In this document: one piece after another, positions 1-5,778 of the stretch
Layout: each line of letters begins with the position of its first letter
Position numbering within the stretch: the stretch's first letter is position 1
DNA from: Desulfobacteraceae bacterium
GTDB lineage: Bacteria > Desulfobacterota > Desulfobacteria > Desulfobacterales > Desulfobacteraceae
Reading direction: 5' to 3'
Assembly: GCA_003354055.1 (NCBI GenBank)
Contig: PIVQ01000488.1
Coordinates: 1-5,778, forward strand
DNA: 5,778 nt
Made by a program: the position numbers and the translations under genes
The notes under the pieces: model-generated
The model's database searches: none
What the model saw: the letters and a program-made list of their open reading frames with translations, nothing else
Told to the model about the DNA's origin: nothing

Positions 1-900
1 TTTAAGATTCTTTGAAAGGCCGTCAGGCCATTGGTGAAGTCCCAGATATTTTGCTTTTTGTTGAAAGGAGTCCGGGCCGTCTTCAATCCGAATTCCGGAT
101 ATTAAATGGTTTGTTTCAGATTCGGTGAATCGAATAGGCCCGACCCTGCTTTTTATATGGGCTTTATTCATTGGGCAGATGATCTGGCACTTTAAGCAAT
201 CGTAGACACAATGATGTGCCGAGTTCGGTACCCACGCAGGAAACGGTTCGGCACTTTCATTTAAATAGGATAAGCATTTTTCATTATCTATTAAGAATCT
301 TTCTTTTTGAATCGCCTGGGTTGGGCAATTGGTCAAGCATGCGTTGCAGTTATCGCAGCATGACGCGATTGCCAGGTCTTCCCAGTGGTTATCATCACAT
401 GGAATGTCTGAATAATATGCTGTAAAAGAGAAATTGCTGCCCATTCCGTCAATATAACAAATATTATTTCTTCCATATGCTGCTAATCCACTATGAACAG
501 CTAATCGTTTTAACGGTATGTTTCCTGCTGCAGATATCTGATATTTTTCCGATGAAAGCCTCTTTTTAAGACTATTCTCAGTTTTATTAAAATCGGACAT
601 GACAGGGCTTGAAAAATTATATGTCCTGCCATGATAGGTAAACTCTACATCTGCGTAGAACGGATGTGGCACGGCAATAAGAATTATTGATTCTACTAAA
701 AAGCCAATATTCTGAACATCTATCGGAACATCAAATTGATACAGGTGATCCACAATCCATTTTTGAAAGTTGTTTAATTCTTCATTCCGCTTAAATTGAT
801 CAATTTCATTTTTAACACTAAGTAATCGATTTATCGGAATGATTTTTCCTCTCTCATTATCGACGAATGCCTTGTTGATTAAGGATTGAACGTCAGTCAT
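1..900 (-). CDS. QueG-like (COG1600) double [4Fe-4S] cluster protein, 3' end outside window
   Basis: I translated 300 codons without a stop, so the C-terminus lies beyond the left edge. The start is ATG at 898-900, with GGAGG at 911-915 placed 10 nt upstream. Around residues 70-80 the strand SIILIAVPHP resembles the DUF1730 part of epoxyqueuosine reductase. Residues 130-155 (RLAVHSGLAAYGRNN and a GS near 154) match the QueG motif AxRAGLGWIGKN. Two ferredoxin-like clusters follow: C182, C185, C188 and C192-P, then C209 in a CLSYL context, C231, C235, C238 and C242-P-M-N. This is the usual QueG arrangement, with two cytoplasmic [4Fe-4S] clusters next to a cobalamin. True QueG reduces epoxyqueuosine to queuosine in tRNA. 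Here the aspartate expected before the AxRAGLG motif seems replaced by Ala near 124, so a different reductase role is plausible. Half of the leucines (12 of 23) use TTA, unlike the neighbours. Family membership is fairly sure; function is not. Confidence 0.8.
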   Translation of the reverse strand, partial: MTDVQSLINKAFVDNERGKIIPINRLLSVKNEIDQFKRNEELNNFQKWIVDHLYQFDVPIDVQNIGFLVESIILIAVPHPFYADVEFTYHGRTYNFSSPVMSDFNKTENSLKKRLSSEKYQISAAGNIPLKRLAVHSGLAAYGRNNICYIDGMGSNFSFTAYYSDIPCDDNHWEDLAIASCCDNCNACLTNCPTQAIQKERFLIDNEKCLSYLNESAEPFPAWVPNSAHHCVYDCLKCQIICPMNKAHIKSRVGPIRFTESETNHLISGIRIEDGPDSFQQKAKYLGLHQWPDGLSKNLK

Positions 901-930
901 GAATCTGTACCCTCCGTGATTGTGCCCTTC

Positions 931-962
931 AAAAAAATGGCGCAGAAAAAACGATGAGCGCC
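931..962 (-). terminator. terminator-like hairpin with T-run upstream of the QueG-like gene
   Basis: On the minus strand GGCGC (962-958) pairs with GCGCC (943-939) across a 14-nt loop, and is followed by A then seven T (937-931). This could end the methyltransferase transcript. The T-run ends only 30 nt before the start codon of the QueG-like gene, so it could instead attenuate read-through into that gene. The stem is only 5 bp and the loop is large, so strength is uncertain. Confidence 0.45.
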
Positions 963-1005
963 GAATAGCGTTGACAGCCGTTAATTTTTATCAGTCTTTT
1001 TAATG

Positions 1006-1024
1006 TCTGTAAAGTGATTACAGA
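1006..1024 (-). other. 7-bp stem-loop just after the methyltransferase stop
   Basis: TCTGTAA and TTACAGA (1006-1012 and 1018-1024) form a perfect 7-bp stem with a 5-nt loop, 12 nt beyond the stop codon of the methyltransferase on the minus strand. No T-run follows, so it is more likely a 3'-end stabilising structure or chance than a terminator by itself. Confidence 0.3.
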
Positions 1025-1036
1025 TTCCCATTAAAA

Positions 1037-2044
1037 TTACAGTCGAATGCACTCAATGATACTAATACTCTCTTTTGTGGTAATGATTCGGGCCAGCTTA
1101 AACCCCGATGTTTTCAGCAATGTTTTGTATTCATTCTCCGTGCGTTCACAACCACCTGTGGTGACAAGCATTTCAAGATCAAGAAGCTTTGCAATCGAGG
1201 GCTGGTTTCCGGGGGGGACAATCATCTCAACAATTAAGAGTCTTGTGCCCGGTTTCATGGTTTTATGGCAATTGTTCAAAATTATTTTACACTGGTCTGC
1301 CGGCCAGTCATGAAGGATATGCGACATGAGGTAGCAATCACTGCCGGCCGGGATCTCTTTGAAAAAATTACATTCAATCGTTTTGCATCGATCTTCAAGA
1401 CCTTGTGCCCGTATTCGTTCTCCTGCCTTTTGAATTACAGAAGGAATCTCCGCAACAATCCCGTGCATCAAAGGATTGGCAATTAAGATTTCTGTCATCA
1501 AAGCCCCAAGCCCTCCGCCGACATCCGTCAGTGTATTGATGCCTGAAAAATCATAGACATCAACAATTGCGCGATGGGAACTTTTGGCTTTTACGGCATT
1601 GGCATCATTGAACACCCCTGCTGCTTTAGGATTCTGCTCAAGCCAGTCAGACACCGGCATTCCATGCGCCTTTTCAAAGGCGGTCTCTCCTGTTTTTATA
1701 CTATCCATAAAATATCCCCAAGCCCTGTCGCTCCAGTCAGAATTAAACAGTATTGCTATGGATCTCATTGCCCCTGTTTGCAAATACTCAGCTATTGGGG
1801 TGAGTTCAAACTTTTTTCCATCTATCTCGTGGAAAATACCGACACTGGCCAGCGCCCTCATCATTCTGTAAAGAGATGGGGCATGGGAGTGAGTTATTTG
1901 AGCGAGCTCTTCAATGCTCTTGGGGCCTTTGGCCAGCATATCCGCTATGCCAAGCTCTGCTGCTGCGTAAATAGGTTTGCTGATCCATTTTCCGACAATA
2001 AAGTTCATAAGCTGTGCTGGTGGGGGCAGTTCGTTTGGTTTCAT
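1037..2044 (-). CDS. SAM-dependent O-methyltransferase, acetylserotonin/hydroxyneurosporene type
   Basis: A complete protein of 335 residues, normal for the PF00891 O-methyltransferases (about 330-370). Residues 10-90 form the helical dimerisation domain, with a winged-helix part (SIEELAQITHSHAPSLYRMMRALASVGIF). The Rossmann core begins at motif I, DVGGGLG (174-180). E199 in AEIPSVI stands where the family usually has Asp to bind the SAM ribose. HDW at 245-247 contains the predicted catalytic base H245. E273 (IVEMIVPP) and E300 (TTGGCERTE) match the acidic residues that position the base in plant COMT. These enzymes transfer methyl to a phenolic or enolic hydroxyl; the substrate here cannot be told. 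The start at 2044 has a modest AAGG site about 6 nt upstream. A strong promoter lies at 2268-2296. No second biosynthetic gene sits beside it. Family assignment is secure, substrate unknown. Confidence 0.9.
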   Translation of the reverse strand: MKPNELPPPAQLMNFIVGKWISKPIYAAAELGIADMLAKGPKSIEELAQITHSHAPSLYRMMRALASVGIFHEIDGKKFELTPIAEYLQTGAMRSIAILFNSDWSDRAWGYFMDSIKTGETAFEKAHGMPVSDWLEQNPKAAGVFNDANAVKAKSSHRAIVDVYDFSGINTLTDVGGGLGALMTEILIANPLMHGIVAEIPSVIQKAGERIRAQGLEDRCKTIECNFFKEIPAGSDCYLMSHILHDWPADQCKIILNNCHKTMKPGTRLLIVEMIVPPGNQPSIAKLLDLEMLVTTGGCERTENEYKTLLKTSGFKLARIITTKESISIIECIRL

Positions 2045-2102
2045 TTTTACCTTCTTTTTTTTAATAGTGAATTAGTTAGGGACTACAATCAAACAGAACA
2101 AA

Positions 2103-2118
2103 GCTCAGGCGTCTAAGC
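2103..2118 (-). other. small hairpin in the methyltransferase leader
   Basis: In the minus-strand transcript GCUUAG pairs with CUGAGC (one G-U pair) around the loop ACGC, and a U-rich stretch follows. It lies about 60 nt before the start codon. It could be a weak attenuator or chance; no known riboswitch pattern is recognisable around it. Confidence 0.2.
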
Positions 2119-2265
2119 CATGCAAAATTTTGGGGACCTGGCGATACGGAAGGTGTCGATAAATTTTAAAGGATTATCAGTTCAGGAAATTTAAATTTGA
2201 AAGAAAGCTATACTTTTGCGTTTTAAGGAAAGGAGAGTTCTGGTGGGTGCGATTTGAAATATTTT

Positions 2266-2278
2266 GGATTTTAAATCC
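2266..2278. promoter_or_regulatory. 13-nt palindrome covering the -10 box, possible operator
   Basis: GGATTT-T-AAATCC is a perfect 6-1-6 inverted repeat that covers the -10 element of the methyltransferase promoter. A repressor bound here would block the promoter. A+T-rich palindromes of this size also arise by chance, so this is only a candidate. Confidence 0.3.
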
Positions 2279-2296
2279 ATACTCTTTGAATGTCAA
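2268..2296 (-). promoter_or_regulatory. sigma-70 promoter for the O-methyltransferase
   Basis: On the minus strand TTGACA (2296-2291) and TAAAAT (2273-2268) are separated by exactly 17 nt, close to the full sigma-70 consensus. Transcription would begin near 2261, giving a leader of about 215 nt before the methyltransferase start at 2044. This is the best promoter match I find in the window. Confidence 0.65.
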
Positions 2297-2330
2297 TACA
2301 ATTGGCGATAAAGGAGGATATTGTGCAACA

Positions 2331-2367
2331 CCGCCCTTGTTTTGCGACATATTGCAAAAAAGGGCGG
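2331..2367 (-). terminator. 37-nt stem-loop downstream of the chalcone-isomerase-like gene
   Basis: CCGCCCTT (2331-2338) pairs with AAGGGCGG (2360-2367), and inside it TTTTGC (2340-2345) pairs with GCAAAA (2354-2359), with a single bulged base at 2339 and an 8-nt loop. The 14-bp stem begins 34 nt past the stop codon of the gene at 2402-2968. No T-run follows on either strand, so it is not a textbook intrinsic terminator. It may protect the 3' end of the transcript or assist termination. Confidence 0.4.
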
Positions 2368-2401
2368 CGGCAATTGTTAAAGAACGGTATGTTGCGGGCG
2401 G

Positions 2402-2968
2402 TTATTCACCCAGCATGCCGGCTCTTAATTTTTTATCCCCTGTGAAATTATCACCCTGGTACAGCCAGATTGAAAATAAGGCCTTTTTAAATTCAAGGCC
2501 TGGAAATGTTTTGATAAGCTCTCCGTTAAAAAGAACCTCAACGCCTTTAGCCGGCAGATAACGATACATCCAGATATCACCCTTGGCGGCTTTGACGGTC
2601 AGCCCCAAAAAGGCCTCAATGTCAGCCTTCAAGGCATCTGAACCAGTGTCTCCGACATATTTGAATCCATCTGCATAAACAGGGTTAACCTTTTTAATCG
2701 GCCCGCTTCTCTTCCAGGTCATGACAATGGACATGGGCTCGTCAGCATCAATGATTTTCTGGGAATCACCTGATTTTGCTTTAAGGTATAAGGCGCCTAT
2801 ATATACTTTAAAACCAAATTTTTTCCTGATTCCGGTTCCATTCAGAACCAGATCTCCTGCTTCTGTTACCTGGGTTTCCGGGATGTCGACGCCGCCGACC
2901 TCAACTGCATACGAAAGGGTTGAAGAAAAAAATAACACAAGTAAACCGATTACAAGTTTTTTTACCAT
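2402..2968 (-). CDS. exported chalcone-isomerase-like protein (PF16036 type)
   Basis: A 188-residue protein from the chosen start. Residues 1-21 are a signal peptide: MVKK, a hydrophobic core (LVIGLLVLFFSS) and an SYA cleavage site, so the mature protein is probably periplasmic. The mature part follows the bacterial chalcone-isomerase-like family: GGVDIPETQV, then LNGTGIRKKFGFKVYIGALYL (about 42-62) with R48 at the place of the conserved arginine of the chalcone isomerase fold, and the closing block FKKALFSIWLYQ...LRAGMLG. The family is widespread in proteobacteria, and I know of no established enzymatic role; fatty-acid or small-ligand binding is known for some relatives of the fold. The start at 2968 is preferred over an ATG 12 nt upstream because GGAGG (2974-2978) sits 5 nt before it and overlaps the upstream ATG. 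It lies 36 bp after the chemoreceptor gene and is probably co-transcribed with it. Confidence 0.85.
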   Translation of the reverse strand: MVKKLVIGLLVLFFSSTLSYAVEVGGVDIPETQVTEAGDLVLNGTGIRKKFGFKVYIGALYLKAKSGDSQKIIDADEPMSIVMTWKRSGPIKKVNPVYADGFKYVGDTGSDALKADIEAFLGLTVKAAKGDIWMYRYLPAKGVEVLFNGELIKTFPGLEFKKALFSIWLYQGDNFTGDKKLRAGMLGE

Positions 2969-2973
2969 GCGCT

Positions 2974-2978
2974 CCTCC
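2974..2978 (-). promoter_or_regulatory. ribosome binding site that decides the chalcone-isomerase-like start
   Basis: GGAGG lies 5 nt before the ATG at 2966-2968. It directly follows the competing ATG at 2978-2980, which has no such site of its own. A 6-1-6 palindrome CATTAA-T-TTAATG ends on that upstream ATG, and its effect, if any, is unknown. Confidence 0.7.
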
Positions 2979-3004
2979 ATTAAATTAATGCGTTAAAAAT
3001 ATGC

Positions 3005-5260
3005 CTATACTTCAAACTGATTTAACATGTCTTTTAGTTTTTGCGCCATGCCGGCCAGGTCTTCTGCATTCATGTTCAACTGAGAACTTCCGGTCGTCAT
3101 TTCAACCGCCTTCTGATTTACACCGGCAATATCCTCTGATATTTCCCCGGCAACTGTTGAACATTGTGCCACATTTTCACTCACTTCCTGGATGCCCAGT
3201 GATGCCTGGGTAACATTTTCACCGATTTCCTGGGTTGCAGCGGATTGCTCGGAAATGGCACCGGCAATTTTTGAAATGGTCTCATTGATTTCGAGGATGA
3301 TGGCCGTTACCTGTTCGATGCCCTTGATGGTATTTGATGTGGTTTCCTGGATGCCGTTGATTTTAACATTTATCGCCTTGGTTGCATCAGCAGTCTGGCT
3401 GGCCAGTTCCTTGATTTCATTTGCCACAACAGTAAAGCCCTTCCCGGCTTCTCCTGCCCTGGCAGCTTCAATGGTTGCGTTAAGTGCCAGAAGATTGGTC
3501 TGTCCTGAAATATTGATAATGGTTTCAGTGACCGTTCCAATATCTGCGGCGGCTTCCCCCAGACGTCTCATATCTTCGGACGCCTCTTTTGCCTGATCAA
3601 CCGCTTTTTCTGATATTTTTTGTGCCTGATCTGAATCTTTGGCGATTTCATTTATGGTTATAGTGTTCTGCTCAGTGGCTGAATTAACCGAACCTAAGTT
3701 CGTTGACATCTGCTCAATGGTAGCGGCAAAGGAATTCAGGCTTGAACTCATCTCTTCTGTGGCCCCTGCCACAGAGGTGAATTTAGCGGCTATGTCCTTG
3801 GTACCTGTAGACATATGCTCTGAGATTCCATTTAAGTTTTCCGAGGAGGATGACAAGGTGATCACATCTTCTGATATATTTTTGATCATTCCCCCAAGAT
3901 TTGAGACAATACCGTTCAATGCATTGGAAAGCGTACCGATCTCATCTTTCTGGTCTATGTCTAATTTTTGTGTGAAATTCCCGGTGGACATTTGTTTTGA
4001 AAAATCAACGGCCTTAATAATGGGCTGGGTGATCAATCGGGTAATAATAAAGGACAGGCCAAACCCGAGTATAATCGCGCAGATGCCAATCATCAATGCG
4101 ATTCGGGCTCTTGAAACGGCCTTGGTGTTCACGTCCAGGGCACCGTCCTTGGCCAATTTGCCGGCATCAAGGTATAGGGCCAAAGTCAGCGGTTCAATGC
4201 TGTTGACAGCATCGGTCATGCCGGTATAAAGGTCGGCAATTTTTTGATCTTCACTCACCAATGCATCAAAGGCCGTTCTATACTCGGATAAATATTGATG
4301 GGAATTCTTTTTATAATCCTCGATGATGGCGGAGTCGTTTATGGCTTTTGCAAGGGTGTCAATTGCCTGGTGGGCTTTGGTAACATATTCCTGCCCGCCG
4401 AAAAGCATATAGTCTTTTTCACTGCTTCTAACCTGAAGTATCAAGGGTTTTGCATTGGGTAAATAGGAAACGTTGAACACTTCATCAATTTCCGAAATAA
4501 TTTCCCGAAGCGTTTCAAAATGAGTTTGCCGTAGCTCATCCGTTGATGCCCCTATTAATTTTTCAAGGGTTTGCCTGTAATTGCTTAAGACCTCTTTCAA
4601 GGTGTCTTTTATCATCTCCTCTTCTGCTTTGGATTTGGCAATCACGTCGGGATATGCTTTTGCGACCGTATCAAGCTGTATTAAATAATCAGGGTCCCGG
4701 GTCAGTCCGTATTCATTTTGCAGCTGTACCAGCTTAAGCATATGGACATAAATATCTTCAACATCAACATAGGCCATTTCTTTAACAAACAGGAGGGCCG
4801 CTTCTTCAAACTTGCCCCTTAAGCCGGATTTGCTGTCAAGACCCCGGTGTTCATAGGAAAGAACCAGTTCATTAAAACTCTTGGAATAGGAGGCCACAAA
4901 TTTTGATATTTCCTGGGCTGTTTTCGCCATGGCACTGTTTTGGGCGTTTTTAGCCATGATCGTAATCTGCTCTGCTTTTTCTTTCAGCAGTTTTATGTTT
5001 TTTTCCAGCCGGTCCAGGTACTTTTTGTCCAGGGAAGAAAGGAAGTCTTTTTCTTCAATACGGCATTGCTTCATCAGTGTTTGTATTTGGGAGGCCTTGT
5101 CTGCAATGGCCACATTTACGTCCATGAGGGTATTGAAATTTGTCGATGTGTTTTTAACGGTTGCATGATAGATGACCATCACGCAAACAAACAACAACAG
5201 AACGATACCGAATCCGCCAACGAGCTTTGTTACCATCTTAAGGTCGTTAAACACCTTCAT
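3005..5260 (-). CDS. methyl-accepting chemotaxis protein with large helical periplasmic sensor
   Basis: A 751-residue transmembrane chemoreceptor that signals through CheW/CheA to the flagellar motor. A short cytoplasmic N-terminus is followed by membrane helix 1 (about 11-32), a periplasmic all-helical domain (about 33-385), membrane helix 2 (about 386-408), HAMP (about 409-461, with P413 and DEIG 439-442) and the signalling hairpin. The conserved tip [23 protein letters not shown] spans 587-609, with E598 near the bend; arm lengths suit roughly the 40H class. The sensor carries R67xxEKDFL and R278xxEKDYML, as in helical bimodular (HBM) sensors such as McpS, plus a weaker third copy at 174-192. 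At about 350 residues it exceeds the roughly 250 of a standard HBM. There is no C-terminal NWETF-like CheR tether. GGGGAGGG (5271-5278) is the likely ribosome binding site. The ligand is unknown; organic acids are known for some HBM receptors. Confidence 0.93.
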   Translation of the reverse strand: MKVFNDLKMVTKLVGGFGIVLLLFVCVMVIYHATVKNTSTNFNTLMDVNVAIADKASQIQTLMKQCRIEEKDFLSSLDKKYLDRLEKNIKLLKEKAEQITIMAKNAQNSAMAKTAQEISKFVASYSKSFNELVLSYEHRGLDSKSGLRGKFEEAALLFVKEMAYVDVEDIYVHMLKLVQLQNEYGLTRDPDYLIQLDTVAKAYPDVIAKSKAEEEMIKDTLKEVLSNYRQTLEKLIGASTDELRQTHFETLREIISEIDEVFNVSYLPNAKPLILQVRSSEKDYMLFGGQEYVTKAHQAIDTLAKAINDSAIIEDYKKNSHQYLSEYRTAFDALVSEDQKIADLYTGMTDAVNSIEPLTLALYLDAGKLAKDGALDVNTKAVSRARIALMIGICAIILGFGLSFIITRLITQPIIKAVDFSKQMSTGNFTQKLDIDQKDEIGTLSNALNGIVSNLGGMIKNISEDVITLSSSSENLNGISEHMSTGTKDIAAKFTSVAGATEEMSSSLNSFAATIEQMSTNLGSVNSATEQNTITINEIAKDSDQAQKISEKAVDQAKEASEDMRRLGEAAADIGTVTETIINISGQTNLLALNATIEAARAGEAGKGFTVVANEIKELASQTADATKAINVKINGIQETTSNTIKGIEQVTAIILEINETISKIAGAISEQSAATQEIGENVTQASLGIQEVSENVAQCSTVAGEISEDIAGVNQKAVEMTTGSSQLNMNAEDLAGMAQKLKDMLNQFEV

Positions 5261-5403
5261 CTTTCTTATTCCCTCCCCTCTAATAAGAATACATCAGAAT
5301 CACCGGTCAAAGGGCGGGTTAGAAAATTTTTTAAACATCCTAAGATTTATGGACACCCATTTGACTTGCAATCTTTTTTTCTCGGTTGCCAGGACAAAAT
5401 AAT

Positions 5404-5429
5404 TTATCACCCTACCATATAAAATTTTA
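5404..5429 (-). promoter_or_regulatory. possible sigma-28 (flagellar) promoter for the chemoreceptor
   Basis: On the minus strand TAAA (5429-5426), continued as TAAAATTT, is followed after 14 nt by GGTGATAA (5411-5404), compared with the consensus TAAAGTTT-N11-GCCGATAA. The -10 part matches 6 of 8 and the spacing is one base short. It would start transcription about 135 nt before the chemoreceptor. A sigma-70-like TTGTCA (5441-5436) with TATATG 15 nt later overlaps it. Confidence 0.35.
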
Positions 5430-5435
5430 CATCGC

Positions 5436-5491
5436 TTGACAATACGCGCCAATTACTTACCTTTGTGAGCGGTTTTTCTTGTTTTTATATG
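5436..5491 (+). promoter_or_regulatory. candidate promoters for the AraC-family gene
   Basis: Two weak options are visible: a consensus TTGACA (5436-5441) with only TACCTT 16 nt later (5458-5463), and TTGTGA (5463-5468) with TATATG 17 nt later (5486-5491). The second lies closer to the gene at 5537. TTGACA is also read as TTGTCA on the other strand, so the two divergent genes may share this element. Confidence 0.3.
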
Positions 5492-5536
5492 TCATGTCAC
5501 CCAAAATTTTTATTTTAGAAACGGAGGCGTAATTGT

Positions 5537-5778
5537 ATGTCAATCAGTTTCCTCATAACGCCGTTGGACATCCTCTGGAAGACACTAAAACTTTATGGCT
5601 ATGATCCTGCACCTGTGTTTAAATCAGTTGGAATTTCATCCAGTTCCATTAAAACACCCGGAGAGAGAATCTCCCTTGAGGTAATCGACCGGATATGGGA
5701 TGAGGCGGCTTTGTTGATTGACGATCCTTGCTTTGGTCTTAAAGCGCCTCAATTCTGGCATCCGTCCCATCTGAATGC
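5537..5778 (+). CDS. AraC-family transcriptional regulator, N-terminal part only
   Basis: Eighty codons are visible before the right edge cuts the gene. ATG at 5537-5539 is preceded by GGAGG (5523-5527) with 9 nt between. The translation begins MSISFLITPLDILWKTLKLYGYDPAPVF, continues with a Gly-Ile-Ser block (SVGISSSS), a PGERISLEVIDRIWDEAA segment, and DDPCFGLKAP. This is the pattern of the Arabinose_bd (PF12625) N-terminal domain of AraC regulators (LL..G.dP..ll...Gi, then riplervd.lWe.a....dp.fGL). The C-terminal DNA-binding helix-turn-helix pair would lie outside the window and is not seen. Such regulators often control a neighbouring or divergent operon, so the chemoreceptor gene and its companion are possible targets. 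The family call rests on the N-terminal domain alone. Confidence 0.75.
   Translation, partial: MSISFLITPLDILWKTLKLYGYDPAPVFKSVGISSSSIKTPGERISLEVIDRIWDEAALLIDDPCFGLKAPQFWHPSHLN

Noticed and set aside
216..425. 69-codon plus-strand open frame
   Set aside because: It lies antisense to the iron-sulfur cysteine region of the QueG-like gene.
1574..2116. 180-codon plus-strand open frame over the methyltransferase
   Set aside because: Antisense to a complete, motif-supported methyltransferase; composition rich in Cys, Phe and His typical of a shadow frame.
2045..2260. SAM riboswitch in the methyltransferase leader
   Set aside because: I could not find the conserved core or the nested helices of any SAM riboswitch class that I know.
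2247..2561. Plus-strand GTG open frame preceded by AGGAG
   Set aside because: It runs antisense through the stem-loop and into the conserved C-terminus of the chalcone-isomerase-like gene, and shows no family features.
3192..4229. Long open frames on the plus strand inside the chemoreceptor gene (3192-3596 and 3639-4229)
   Set aside because: They are antisense to clearly conserved signalling, HAMP and sensor sequence and resemble no protein family.
5367..5391. Sigma-54-like TGGCA...TTGCA on the minus strand upstream of the chemoreceptor
   Set aside because: The GG and GC elements are about 19 nt apart instead of the required 10.

Overview
The window reads as an ordinary chromosomal segment from a Gram-negative, probably anaerobic bacterium. 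A motile member of the Desulfobacterota (Desulfobacter/Desulfobacula-like) is my best guess. It rests on gene content (a QueG-like double [4Fe-4S] protein, a large methyl-accepting chemotaxis protein, a secreted chalcone-isomerase-like protein and an AraC regulator of the Arabinose_bd type), moderate G+C and strong GGAGG ribosome binding sites. No marker gene settles the taxonomy. I see no rRNA, tRNA, CRISPR array, insertion sequence or origin.

Layout from left to right. (1) 1-900, minus strand: a QueG/COG1600-like iron-sulfur protein whose C-terminus runs off the left edge. (2) 901-1036: a short spacer with a stem-loop just after the methyltransferase stop codon and a terminator-like GC hairpin plus T-run just before the ribosome binding site of the iron-sulfur gene. 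(3) 1037-2044, minus: a class I SAM-dependent O-methyltransferase of the acetylserotonin/hydroxyneurosporene type. (4) 2045-2401: a 357-bp intergenic region holding a near-consensus sigma-70 promoter (minus strand) that would give the methyltransferase a leader of about 215 nt, and a 37-nt stem-loop downstream of the next gene. (5) 2402-2968, minus: an exported chalcone-isomerase-like protein. (6) 3005-5260, minus: a 751-residue methyl-accepting chemotaxis protein with an unusually large periplasmic helical sensor. Only 36 bp separate it from the chalcone-isomerase-like gene, so the two probably form an operon. (7) 5261-5536: a divergent promoter region with a possible flagellar (sigma-28) promoter for the chemoreceptor. 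(8) 5537-5778, plus: the first 80 codons of an AraC-family regulator, cut by the right edge.

The most interesting unit is the pair chemoreceptor plus exported chalcone-isomerase-like protein, divergent from an AraC regulator. I infer that the exported protein could bind or modify a small hydrophobic or aromatic compound that the receptor senses, but nothing in the sequence proves this. The methyltransferase and the QueG-like protein form a second, looser group. The QueG-like gene differs from its neighbours in leucine codon choice and seems to lack the catalytic aspartate of true epoxyqueuosine reductases.
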